A DNA stretch of 45,033 nucleotides. Source: an uncultured Ruminococcus sp. (GTDB lineage: Bacteria > Bacillota > Clostridia > Oscillospirales > Acutalibacteraceae). The notes beneath the pieces were generated by a model that made no database searches, had not been told where the DNA came from, and saw only the letters and a program-made list of their open reading frames with translations. Location: the NCBI GenBank assembly GCA_902768825.1, contig CACXMR010000031.1:19973-65005 (forward strand). Reading direction: 5' to 3'. The first letter of the stretch is position 1. Each line of letters starts with the position of its first letter. Of this stretch, positions 1-8,001 are shown piece by piece. Position numbers and translations under genes: made by a program.

Positions 1-114
1 CGGGGTGCGCTTCACTGCGTTTCGCTTTGTGTACGAGCCGAAAATGCACCCTCGCGGCTGATAATTGTTCCGAAAGACGACAGCACAAAAGTTTCGGCGG
101 CAAGCTTGCCACCT
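1..114. repeat. Mosaic intergenic repeat, copy R1 (partial)
   Basis: Positions 1-95 align with 22080-22175: shared words include GCTTCACT, TGTGTAC, TGCACCCTCGC and AAAGTTT. Positions 99-110 form the palindrome GGCAAGCTTGCC, a variant of the GCGGCA-AGC-TGCCGC hairpin of the other copies. The segment CACAAAAGTTT followed by GGCGGCAAGC is also present at 44941-44962. Confidence 0.6.
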
Positions 115-216
115 GATTCCGAATGGTATCAGCCCGTTTTTGTTGCACTTCAAAAGGAAGCTGAAGCTTGCAGGAAGAAGATGTTAGTCTATCCATTAGC
201 AAAGCTTTACTTATAA
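1..216 (+). pseudogene. 3' end of an open frame entering from the left edge, unrecognised
   Basis: One frame is open from the first base to a TAA at 214-216, about 71 codons. The last 34 residues, starting at PDSEWYQPVF, look like ordinary protein and end in LAKLYL. The first 38 codons lie inside a copy of the dispersed intergenic repeat, related to the copy near 22080-22180. The frame is followed at once by a terminator hairpin. It could be the true C-terminus of a gene that has taken up the repeat, or a remnant whose front half was replaced. No start codon with a ribosome binding site is visible in the window. No family is recognised. Confidence 0.35.
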
Positions 217-221
217 AAAAA

Positions 222-260
222 CAGAGTCGATGAAGCATAACGCTCCATCGGCTCTTTTTT
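222..260. terminator. Bidirectional terminator between the left-edge frame and gatB
   Basis: A stem AGAGTCGATG paired with CATCGGCTCT is followed by a T6 run on the plus strand. On the minus strand the T run lies at 215-221. It can end both the left-edge frame and the gatCAB operon. Confidence 0.8.
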
Positions 261-278
261 GTGAACATCATACGGTCA

Positions 279-1697
279 TCAAAGCTCGCTTATCAGTGCC
301 TTGATCTTCTCCTCAGCAGCAACGGCGTCGGCCTTGCCACGGCTGTTCTTCATTACGAAGCCCACTATGGACTTGATAGCCTTTTCCTTGCCGTTCTTGA
401 AGTCAGCAACGGCCTTCGGGTTTGCCTCAACCGCCTGTCTGCACAGATCGTTAAAGGTGTTTTCGTCAAGCCCTGCCATGTCGCTGTCAGAAATCAGCTC
501 CTTCACCTTTTTGCCTGTTTCAAGCATCTGGTCAAGGGTGGTCTTGGCAAGGTTCATCCTTATCTTGCCGCTGTCAATCAGCTTGATGAGTTCATTAAGA
601 TCCTCAGCTGTAACCTTGATATCAAAGTTTTCCTTCTCGCTCTCGTTTTCAACAGACCTGAATATCTGACCGATGATAAAGTTAGATGCGGTCTTGGGGG
701 TCTTGGTGCCTTCAATGGCCTTTTCAAAAAATTCAGCCACTTTACGATACTTGACGATAAGGGAAGCATCCTTCTCCGGCAAACCAAGCTCCTCCACATA
801 TCTTTTCTGCTTTGCAAAGGGCAGCTCAGGCAATGAAGCCTTTATCTCCTCTACCCTTTCCCTGGGCACGTTGATGGTAACAAGGTCAGGGTCACGGAAA
901 TAACGGTAATCGTTGGCGTCCTCCTTACCTCTCATACCCGAGGTGGTATTGGTAACGTCGTCGTATCTTAGTGTTTCCTGGATGACCTTTTCGCCGCTCT
1001 CGATGAGATCCACCTGACGGCCAAACTCATACTCCATAGCCTTGGCTATAAAGTTGATGGAGTTCATGTTCTTGATCTCGGTTCTGGTGCCAAGTTTTTC
1101 GCTGCCCTCAGGACGAACGGATATATTTACATCGCAGCGCATGGAGCCCTCCTGCATCTTACAGTCGGAAACGCCGATATATCTCATGATAAGCTGGAGC
1201 TTTTCAACATACTCCTTCGCCTCTTCAACGCTGCGGATATCCGGCTCGGAGACGATTTCAATAAGCGGAACGCCGCCGCGGTTGTAGTCCACCATTGTGC
1301 TGCCTCTGCTGTGTACCAGCTTGCCGGCGTCCTCTTCTATGTGTATGCGCAGAATGCGTATCTTCCTGCCGTTGGAAAGCTCTATATAGCCGTGGTTGCA
1401 AAGGGGCATATCATACTGTGATATCTGATAAGCCTTGGGCAGATCGGGATAGCAATAATTCTTTCTGTCCATCTTTGAAATCTCTGCAATTTCGCAGTTG
1501 GTGGCGAGTCCCGCACGGATTGCATACTCAACGACCTTCTTGTTGAGCTTTGGCAGAGTGCCGGGAAGTCCTATGCAGATAGGACAGCAATGCGTGTTGG
1601 GTTCTCCCCCGAACTTAGTGGTACAAGAGCAGAATATCTTTGTGTCTGTGGAAAGCTCCACGTGAGTCTCGAAGCCTGCTACAAGTTCATATTTCAT
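279..1697 (-). CDS. gatB: Asp-tRNA(Asn)/Glu-tRNA(Gln) amidotransferase subunit B
   Basis: GatB binds the misacylated tRNA and activates the Glu or Asp carboxylate with ATP before amidation. The protein has 472 residues, the usual length. It opens with the family signature region (FETHVELST), followed by zinc-binding cysteines (FCSC and CCPIC, followed by IGLPGTLP). The C-terminal part is the helical YqeY-like tail domain that holds the tRNA, ending in KIKALISEL. It starts 22 nt after the gatA stop, so it is the last gene of a gatC-gatA-gatB operon, and a terminator follows. The ATG start gives the standard N-terminus. Identification is firm. Confidence 0.97.
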   Translation of the reverse strand: MKYELVAGFETHVELSTDTKIFCSCTTKFGGEPNTHCCPICIGLPGTLPKLNKKVVEYAIRAGLATNCEIAEISKMDRKNYCYPDLPKAYQISQYDMPLCNHGYIELSNGRKIRILRIHIEEDAGKLVHSRGSTMVDYNRGGVPLIEIVSEPDIRSVEEAKEYVEKLQLIMRYIGVSDCKMQEGSMRCDVNISVRPEGSEKLGTRTEIKNMNSINFIAKAMEYEFGRQVDLIESGEKVIQETLRYDDVTNTTSGMRGKEDANDYRYFRDPDLVTINVPRERVEEIKASLPELPFAKQKRYVEELGLPEKDASLIVKYRKVAEFFEKAIEGTKTPKTASNFIIGQIFRSVENESEKENFDIKVTAEDLNELIKLIDSGKIRMNLAKTTLDQMLETGKKVKELISDSDMAGLDENTFNDLCRQAVEANPKAVADFKNGKEKAIKSIVGFVMKNSRGKADAVAAEEKIKALISEL

Positions 1698-1719
1698 TTC
1701 AGCCTAACTCCTTCCTCAC

Positions 1720-3180
1720 TCAGATCTTCACGCCGAAGTCGGCGGCTCTGTAGATATTTGCAGCATTCTCATACTGCCATGCGGCATTGAGTATCTTAGC
1801 CTCACAGAAGCTGTTGCCGATAAGCTGCATACCAATTGGCATACCCTTTGCATTATAGCCGCAGGGCACTGAAACTCCCGGCAGACCTGCGATATTCACA
1901 GGCACGGTGCAGATATCGGTAAGATATGTTTCAACCGGGTCGCTGACCGCATGACCATTTTCAAAGGCGGTCATAGGCACTGTGGGGGCAAGTATCACGT
2001 CGCAGGACTCAAAGGCCTTTTTAAAGGCGTTTACGATGGTACCTCTCAGATTCTGAGCCTTTTTGTAGTAAGCGTCATAGTAGCCCGAGCTGAGAACGTA
2101 TGTGCCGAGAAGGATTCTTCTCTTTACCTCTTCGCCAAAGCCCGTACTCCTGGTCTTTTTGATCATATCGTTTACATCTGTATAGCGTTCAGCCTTATAG
2201 CCATATCTGATACCGTCATATCTGCCCAGGTTTGATGAAGCCTCGGCACAGGCAAGGATATAATAAACCGGAAGCGCATACTTGAGTGCAGGCAGGTCAA
2301 AATAAACTATCTCCGCACCCAGAGACCTGTAAATCTCTGCTGCGTTTTCCACGGCCTGTCTTACGTCATCCCTCACGCCGTCCATATATTCACTGGCAAT
2401 GCCTATTTTCATGCCCTTAATGTCCTTTTTGAGGGTATCGCACACCGGAGCGCCCTTTCTGCCCTGGGATGTGGAATCCATGGGGTCATACTCAGACACT
2501 GCGTCATAGACTATAGCCGTATCCTCTACGCTGGTAGTTATCGGACCTATCTGGTCAAAGCTTGACGCATAGGCTATAAGACCAAATCTTGAAACAGCGC
2601 CGTAAGTAGGCTTCATACCCACTATGCCGCAGAAGCTGGCAGGCTGACGTATCGAACCGCCTGTGTCAGAGCCAAGGCCGTAAACAGCGATATTTCCTCC
2701 CACTGCGCTGGCAACGCCGCCTGAGCTGCCGCCTGCCACATGGCCCAGGTTATGGGGATTTTTAGCCCCTCCGAAATATGAAGTCTCGCAGGACGAGCCC
2801 ATAGCAAACTCATCCATGTTAGTCTTGCCCAGAAGAACAGCATTCTGCGCCTTCAGCAGCTTCCATACAGTAGCGTCATAAATGGGCACATAGTCCTCCA
2901 GAATCTTTGAGCAGCAGGTAGTTCTTATATTCTCTGTAGAAATATTATCCTTGAGGGTCATAGGAATACCCTCCAGCAGGCCGATGCTCTCGCCGGCTGC
3001 TATTTTTTTGTCAACGGCCTTTGCCGTTTCCAGAGCTGTCTCAGGGGTCAGGGTAACATAGGCATTAAGCTTTTCGTTATCCCTTCCTGCAGCCTCGATA
3101 TAGGACTTTGTCAGCTCCACACAGGATATCTCCCTGGCTTCCAGCATGGAGTGGAGCTTTCCTATCATACTTTCACTCAT
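1720..3180 (-). CDS. gatA: Asp-tRNA(Asn)/Glu-tRNA(Gln) amidotransferase subunit A
   Basis: GatA is the amidase-signature glutaminase that supplies ammonia to GatB. The 486 residues carry the Ser-cisSer-Lys triad at the expected spacing: Lys77 in GIPMTLKDN, Ser152 in AGGSSGG and Ser176 in GSDTGGSIRQP. The glycine-rich amidase signature is intact. The gene starts 20 nt after gatC and ends 22 nt before gatB. With GatB and GatC it makes Gln-tRNA(Gln) and possibly Asn-tRNA(Asn) by the indirect route. No glnS or asnS lies in this window, so its tRNA range cannot be read here. Confidence 0.97.
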   Translation of the reverse strand: MSESMIGKLHSMLEAREISCVELTKSYIEAAGRDNEKLNAYVTLTPETALETAKAVDKKIAAGESIGLLEGIPMTLKDNISTENIRTTCCSKILEDYVPIYDATVWKLLKAQNAVLLGKTNMDEFAMGSSCETSYFGGAKNPHNLGHVAGGSSGGVASAVGGNIAVYGLGSDTGGSIRQPASFCGIVGMKPTYGAVSRFGLIAYASSFDQIGPITTSVEDTAIVYDAVSEYDPMDSTSQGRKGAPVCDTLKKDIKGMKIGIASEYMDGVRDDVRQAVENAAEIYRSLGAEIVYFDLPALKYALPVYYILACAEASSNLGRYDGIRYGYKAERYTDVNDMIKKTRSTGFGEEVKRRILLGTYVLSSGYYDAYYKKAQNLRGTIVNAFKKAFESCDVILAPTVPMTAFENGHAVSDPVETYLTDICTVPVNIAGLPGVSVPCGYNAKGMPIGMQLIGNSFCEAKILNAAWQYENAANIYRAADFGVKI

Positions 3181-3200
3181 TATTTCAACCTCCGGCGGTA

Positions 3201-3482
3201 TTATTTCATTATGTTCTTCACGAGGAAGCAGCCCTCATCGCTGTCCTTTGCGTTTTTGAGTATCTTCTCCCTGTCGCAGGATGGCTTTACCTCATCCTCT
3301 CGCAGCACGTTGCACAGGTTGTTGATATTATCAAACTCTACGCCCTCGTCAGCCGCATTATTGATCGTATCCGCAAAGGAAATTATCCTCGACATATCCT
3401 CAGTCAGCTTCTCGATCTCGTCATCCGCCACAAAAAGCTTAGACAATATCGCTATCTTCATTATTTCTTCTTTTTCCACCAT
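3201..3482 (-). CDS. gatC: Asp-tRNA(Asn)/Glu-tRNA(Gln) amidotransferase subunit C
   Basis: GatC is the small belt-like subunit that stabilises the GatA-GatB interface. The protein has 93 residues with the family pattern: an N-terminal helical part (KIAILSKLFV then EIEKLTEDMSRII) and the later VLREDEV stretch. I place the start at the ATG at 3482, because AGGGG at 3495-3491 sits 8 nt upstream. The longer frame would begin at a GTG at 3491 that overlaps this ribosome binding site. Upstream lies a mosaic repeat with no clear promoter, so the operon promoter is unknown. Confidence 0.88.
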   Translation of the reverse strand: MVEKEEIMKIAILSKLFVADDEIEKLTEDMSRIISFADTINNAADEGVEFDNINNLCNVLREDEVKPSCDREKILKNAKDSDEGCFLVKNIMK

Positions 3483-3499
3483 TGTTTTCACCCCTTTGT

Positions 3500-3790
3500 T
3501 ATGTCAGAGGGCGTTGCCCTCCGAACCTCCTACGAGGGACTCTGTCCCTCGACCCTGCAAGCCTTTGAAAAGGCTTGAGCGAAACTTGCGGCAAGCTGCC
3601 GCTCCCTTGTTCGCGCTGTAGGAGTATCTGATTTGTTACTTTACTGGTTGCGGTTCTTACTTTCTTCCATCCCGCGGACATTGAGGTATAGCGCCTCAAT
3701 GACATTCATTGCGAACAGGGGTCCAGCGTCACGCTGGCCGGCGGCACGAGAAACAGGCCGGGGGACTTTTTCGCAAAAGTCCCCACGACC
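3500..3790. repeat. Mosaic intergenic repeat, copy R2, with six perfect hairpins
   Basis: This 323-nt gap between the VWA gene and gatC is filled by short perfect inverted repeats in series: GAGGGC-GTT-GCCCTC (3507-3521), CGAGGGAC-TCT-GTCCCTCG (3533-3551), CAAGCCTTT-GA-AAAGGCTTG (3558-3577), GCGGCA-AGC-TGCCGC (3588-3602), CCAGCGT-C-ACGCTGG (3723-3737) and GGGGACTTTT-TCGC-AAAAGTCCCC (3761-3784). The last three are shared with other copies in the window. The last lies 21 nt past the probable VWA stop and could act in termination. No gatC promoter was recognised here. Confidence 0.75.
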
Positions 3791-3816
3791 AGTATTATCG
3801 CTCAATTAATCACGCT

Positions 3817-5967
3817 TTATATAAAAGGAAGGATCATCGCCGTTGTTGATGCTGTAATTGCTTTGATCTGCGCTTGCATTGGGGTCATAACCACCCATGC
3901 CGAAGCCCTGCTGGTTGTACCGTTGGGGTCATAGCCGCCCATGCCGAAGCCCTGCTGATTATATCCGGTGTTCTGATCGTAGCCGCTGTCCTCTTCGTTA
4001 TCGTCTTCATACTGATCGTCAAGGCCGTGATCCTCGTAGACATCATCATCCTCGCCGAACTCGTCATAGTCCTCCTCTTCGGGAAGCTTGTCGGTACCTA
4101 CGGCAAAGGTATTGTCAGGGCCCTTCTTGACAAGCTTTTCAAGAGCCTCATCGGTCTTGTAATCGTCTGCGTTAGCTGCAAAGGCCTCTTCAGGACCCTT
4201 CTTAATAAGGTTTTCTATAGCGTCATGCTCTACAAGCTCATAATTTACCAGATCAGGATCCTTTGCCTCAGGCATGACAATGGGTTTCTCAGGCACATAG
4301 GGCTGCTTGGGAGCTTCCTTCTCCGGCACAGGCTCCTCAAACTTCACCTCGCCGCCCAGAGCCTTCTCAGGAATCTTTGAGCGAATGATCGATATGATAA
4401 TCACAACACCGATACCCATAGCTATGACAATAGCTATTATCATTACAGTGAACCATGCGTTGCCGCTGTCCTCAGGAATGCTATAGGTCTGGTCGCCCAT
4501 GTAGCCATCGCCCAGCTTGACCTTACCCAGATATTCCTCAGTGTACTGACCGGTATTCACCATCGTGTTAGTATATTCGCTTATGGGAAGGATAGAATAG
4601 ATGTCCCCGATAGTTTCCCTCTTGAATTTAGAGTTTTCAACAGTACTCTTTATCTCGGCCTTTGCTGTATCATCCACGAGCCATTCCACATAATACTTTC
4701 CGTCCTCGTCAGAGGGCACCATGGTAAGTGTGGTCATCTTACCGTTTTCCTTTGCGATGGTAGCAGCAATGTTAAGCGTTTTGAGGAGATTCTTGTCGGT
4801 AACGATACCGTCCTGATCCCTTACGGTAGTTTCAATGCGGACCTTTGCACCCTTAGGAAGGTAATCCGTTACAGTGATGCCTTCCTCTCCTGAAGCCAGT
4901 ATCTCTCTGATCTGCTGCTCAAGATAGACTGAGTAATAGTCCATTCTTGTTACCTTGACAGGGCTGCTGTCTGCGCCGTTTATCTTCAGGGTCCACTCAC
5001 CCTCCTGGGGCTTGGTAATCTTGAGCATTGTGTAGTTGCCGGTGGATGACAGGGAAACGCCGTCTGCGTCCTTGAGGGAAATCGTCTCACCATTGGGGTT
5101 TACCAGCACCAGATCCAGCTGATCCAGTGAAAGCGCAGACTGGATGATAAGGTTAATATCAGAAACGGTGCTGTCGGTAACATCCACAGACACCTTGCCG
5201 TCCTTGACAGTCTCTTCCTCACCCGTAATCTGATTTACCTTGCCGAATATCTCGGAGAATATCTGCAAAAGCTCCTCAGAGCTGTGGGTCTCATACCATG
5301 CGCCCTCAGTCTCATCAGATATATGCTGCAGTTCCTCAGCCTTCATCTTGCCGTTGTAGTTAAGACCTACAGAATATACAGGGATCTGGCGGTCATGGAG
5401 AGCAAGGAGCGTCTTATCCAGCTCATCGTTTGATTCCTCCAGCGACCTGCCGTCCTTGGGGAGAGCGGTGTTACCGTCAGTCAGAAGAATGACCAGCTTT
5501 TCTCTGTGGTCTGTCTCGATCTCCTGGGTGGTCAGCATATCCTTTGCCTTTGTAAGACCAAGAGCGATATCCGTAAAGCCCTGAAGATCATACTTTACTG
5601 CAGCCATCTTTTTCTTTGTGGCCTCCAGCGCCTCTGTCTCGCTGGTATCAACTATTTCGCCGGTGTCCAGCAGCTCATGGGAGAATACCACATAGCCGAT
5701 GCCGCAGGTATTGTCCAGCATTTCTACAAACATTCTGTAGGCGTCGATTGCTATTTTCTTCGGGTCTGATTTTGTCATGGAACCGCTGGCGTCAAGCACA
5801 AACACCACGTCGAGATTCATCTGTCCGTTATTTTTTACAGACTCGCTTGCAGTGCCGGAGCTTTGCTCTGGTTTGCTCTGGTCAGCAAAAGCCTGAAGGA
5901 ACAGACAGCTGAAGGCAATCATTGCAGCAAGCAGCCCGATAGCTGTCCTTTTCAGAATACGTTTCAT
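3817..5967 (-). CDS. Secreted, membrane-anchored von Willebrand factor A domain protein with frameshifted tail
   Basis: The 716-residue frame starts at ATG 5967, which has AGGGGG about 9 nt upstream; a longer TTG start lacks support. It begins with a signal peptide, then a VWA domain whose MIDAS motif is intact (Asp59, Ser61, Ser63 in LDASGSM) and a LTDGNT strand. Extracellular beta-rich segments follow, then one membrane helix (MIIAIVIAMGIGVVIIISII). The cytoplasmic tail is acidic and contains two related stretches (LIKKGPEEAFA and LVKKGPDNTFA). The tail ends in a 44-bp tandem repeat at 3876-3963. Because 44 is not a multiple of three, the second unit is read out of frame; the other frame repeats QQGFGMGGYDPN and stops at 3806-3808. 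The gene starts 54 nt after aspS. Adhesion or envelope function is likely; the ligand is unknown. Confidence 0.85.
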   Translation of the reverse strand: MKRILKRTAIGLLAAMIAFSCLFLQAFADQSKPEQSSGTASESVKNNGQMNLDVVFVLDASGSMTKSDPKKIAIDAYRMFVEMLDNTCGIGYVVFSHELLDTGEIVDTSETEALEATKKKMAAVKYDLQGFTDIALGLTKAKDMLTTQEIETDHREKLVILLTDGNTALPKDGRSLEESNDELDKTLLALHDRQIPVYSVGLNYNGKMKAEELQHISDETEGAWYETHSSEELLQIFSEIFGKVNQITGEEETVKDGKVSVDVTDSTVSDINLIIQSALSLDQLDLVLVNPNGETISLKDADGVSLSSTGNYTMLKITKPQEGEWTLKINGADSSPVKVTRMDYYSVYLEQQIREILASGEEGITVTDYLPKGAKVRIETTVRDQDGIVTDKNLLKTLNIAATIAKENGKMTTLTMVPSDEDGKYYVEWLVDDTAKAEIKSTVENSKFKRETIGDIYSILPISEYTNTMVNTGQYTEEYLGKVKLGDGYMGDQTYSIPEDSGNAWFTVMIIAIVIAMGIGVVIIISIIRSKIPEKALGGEVKFEEPVPEKEAPKQPYVPEKPIVMPEAKDPDLVNYELVEHDAIENLIKKGPEEAFAANADDYKTDEALEKLVKKGPDNTFAVGTDKLPEEEDYDEFGEDDDVYEDHGLDDQYEDDNEEDSGYDQNTGYNQQGFGMGGYDPNGTTSRASAWVVMTPMQAQIKAITASTTAMILPFI
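3876..3963 (-). repeat. 44-bp tandem repeat (two units) in the 3' end of the VWA gene
   Basis: Unit 1 is 3963-3920 and unit 2 is 3919-3876 on the minus strand. They match at nearly all positions. Read in one frame each, both encode a NQQGFGMGGYDPN peptide. The unit length of 44 bp shifts the frame by one base between them. Confidence 0.9.
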
Positions 5968-6021
5968 TATTACAGACCCCCTTGTATTATTTCTCCGCAA
6001 AGCCGGAGATTCTTCCTTGTT

Positions 6022-7770
6022 TTATCTGATCTTTATATGAACCTCACGGAGCTGCTGCTCAGTGACCTCTGTGGGTGAACCCAAAAGAAGATCCTGCGCA
6101 TTGCTGTTCATGGGGAAGGCTATGACCTCACGGATATTTTCCTCCTCAGCAAGAAGCATGAGCATTCTGTCAACACCGGGAGCCATGCCGGCATGAGGCG
6201 GAGCGCCGTATTTGAAAGCATTGTAAAGTGACTTAAACTTGGTTTTCAGATCATCTTCGGTGTAGCCTGCTATTTCAAAGGCCTTTATCATTATATCCAG
6301 GTCATGGTTTCTTACTGCGCCGGATGAAAGCTCTACGCCGTTGCACACTATGTCATACTGATATGCCAGCACCTCTGTAGGCTCCTTGTTAAGCAGAGCC
6401 TCCATGCCGCCCTGGGGCATAGAGAAGGGGTTGTGAGTAAATATAACCTTGCCGGTTTCCTCGTCTATCTCATACATGGGGAAGTCTGTGATGAAGCACA
6501 TCTCAAAGCGGCTGGTATCTATCATATCAAGACGCTTTGCCACCTCTGTCCTGATCTGTCCTGCCAGCTTTGGCGCCATGTCCTTGGAGTCTGCAATGAA
6601 GTAGATCACGTCTCCTGCCTTGGAGCCGTTGATCTCGATGAGCTTTTCCCTGTCGCCCTCCTTGAGGAACTTGTCAATGGGACCATCGAAGGTCAGGTCA
6701 TCCCTTACCTTCACATAGCCCAGGCCCTTCATGCCGATGGAAAGAGCGAACTCCTCCATATTCTTAAACCACTTTTTGGACTGTGCTGCCGCTCCTGGCA
6801 CATTGATGCTGCGCACCGTCTTTTTTCTGAAGGGTGCGAAATCCGTCTCCTCAAACATGGGGCTGATATCCTTAATGAGCAGCGGGTTTCTGAGGTCAGG
6901 CTTGTCAGTGCCGTAGGTAAGCATTGCCTCTGCAAAGGGTATCCTGCGGAAGGGCGGCTTTGAGACATCTTTTTTAGAGAACTTTGTGAATGCGGCGTAG
7001 AGGATATCCTCGGCTGCTGCAAACACATCCTCCTGCTCAGAGAATGCCATCTCAAAGTCAAGCTGATAAAACTCACCGGGTGAACGGTCAGCCCTTGCGT
7101 CCTCATCACGGAAGCAGGGAGCTATCTGGAAATACTTATCAAAACCGGAAACCATCAGCAGCTGCTTGAATATCTGGGGAGCCTGAGGCAGTGCATAAAA
7201 CATACCCTTGTGCTTTCTGCTGGGGATGAGGTAATCTCTCGCACCCTCAGGAGATGAGCAGGAAAGGATAGGCGTCTGTATCTCAAGGAATCCCATCTCT
7301 GACATCTTGCTGCGAAGGAAGGAGATAAGCTGTGAACGCATCACAATATTCTCATGGACCTTCTTGTTCCTCAGGTCAAGGAAGCGATATCTCAGCCTTA
7401 TGTCCTCCTTGACATCGGTGGAATTCTGTACCTCGAAGGGAAGATTCTGCGGAGCCTTGCCAAGAACCAGAATATTATCGGAATGAATCTCCACTGTACC
7501 TGTAGCTATCTTGGGATTTATGGTATCCTCGTCACGCTTTGTGACCTTGCCGCTGACAGTCACGGAGCACTCCCTGTTGATGCTGTCAAGTATCCTGTCA
7601 TCATGGACAACCACCTGCACTACTCCATAGTGGTCACGGATATCAAGGAACATTACGCCGCCGTGGTCACGGATATTTTCTACCCAGCCTGCGACTCTCA
7701 CATCCTTGCCGATATCGGACTCTCTCAGTTCACCGCAGTAGTGTGTGCGGTACTTGTTTTCTTTTCTCAT
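6022..7770 (-). CDS. aspS: Aspartyl-tRNA synthetase, bacterial type
   Basis: Class II synthetase that charges tRNA(Asp) and, in organisms with GatCAB, sometimes also tRNA(Asn). The 582 residues show the N-terminal OB-fold anticodon domain (VAGWVENIRDHGGV), class II motif 2 (FRDEDARADRSPGEFYQLD), the bacterial GAD insertion domain and motif 3 (GMAPGVDRMLML). I chose ATG 7770 because AAGGGGA lies about 9 nt upstream; the longer frame adds 15 unsupported residues. The His in RDHGG is the residue type often linked to non-discriminating AspRS; discriminating enzymes such as E. coli have Leu there. A consensus-like promoter precedes it. The VWA gene follows 54 nt later. Confidence 0.96.
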   Translation of the reverse strand: MRKENKYRTHYCGELRESDIGKDVRVAGWVENIRDHGGVMFLDIRDHYGVVQVVVHDDRILDSINRECSVTVSGKVTKRDEDTINPKIATGTVEIHSDNILVLGKAPQNLPFEVQNSTDVKEDIRLRYRFLDLRNKKVHENIVMRSQLISFLRSKMSEMGFLEIQTPILSCSSPEGARDYLIPSRKHKGMFYALPQAPQIFKQLLMVSGFDKYFQIAPCFRDEDARADRSPGEFYQLDFEMAFSEQEDVFAAAEDILYAAFTKFSKKDVSKPPFRRIPFAEAMLTYGTDKPDLRNPLLIKDISPMFEETDFAPFRKKTVRSINVPGAAAQSKKWFKNMEEFALSIGMKGLGYVKVRDDLTFDGPIDKFLKEGDREKLIEINGSKAGDVIYFIADSKDMAPKLAGQIRTEVAKRLDMIDTSRFEMCFITDFPMYEIDEETGKVIFTHNPFSMPQGGMEALLNKEPTEVLAYQYDIVCNGVELSSGAVRNHDLDIMIKAFEIAGYTEDDLKTKFKSLYNAFKYGAPPHAGMAPGVDRMLMLLAEEENIREVIAFPMNSNAQDLLLGSPTEVTEQQLREVHIKIR

Positions 7771-7857
7771 ATAAGATCTTCCCCTTCTCAGAATTTGCAT
7801 ATTTCTATCATACAATCATCATCGTATCATAAAAAAACATAATACTCTAACTGTAAC

Positions 7858-7886
7858 ATTATACCATCAAAGACACAAGGTTGCAA
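7858..7886 (-). promoter_or_regulatory. Promoter of aspS
   Basis: Minus strand: TTGCAA (7886-7881), 17-bp spacer, TATAAT (7863-7858). Transcription would start near 7851, giving a leader of about 80 nt to the aspS ATG at 7770. Confidence 0.8.
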
Positions 7887-7919
7887 GTAAAATTCAATAA
7901 TAATTACGGTTCACCAAAG

Positions 7920-7965
7920 CAAAAAGCCCCTTCAAGACTCAAAGAAGACCTGAAGGGGACTTTGT
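7920..7965 (-). terminator. Terminator of the P-loop kinase gene
   Basis: CCCCTTCA and TGAAGGGG pair around a loop of about 20 nt. On the minus strand the stem is followed by CTTTTTG. It lies just after the stop of the gene at 8002-8595. Confidence 0.7.
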
Positions 7966-8001
7966 ATCATGTTTTGTATACCGCAGTGCGTCAAAAGCCG
8001 C

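Noticed and set aside
3499-3705. Open frame through repeat copy R2
   Set aside because: It is built from the hairpin modules; similar accidental frames occur in the other copies.
3492-3805. A CRISPR-like array of spaced short repeats before gatC
   Set aside because: The units differ from one another and each is a palindrome; there is no constant repeat, no spacer pattern and no cas gene.
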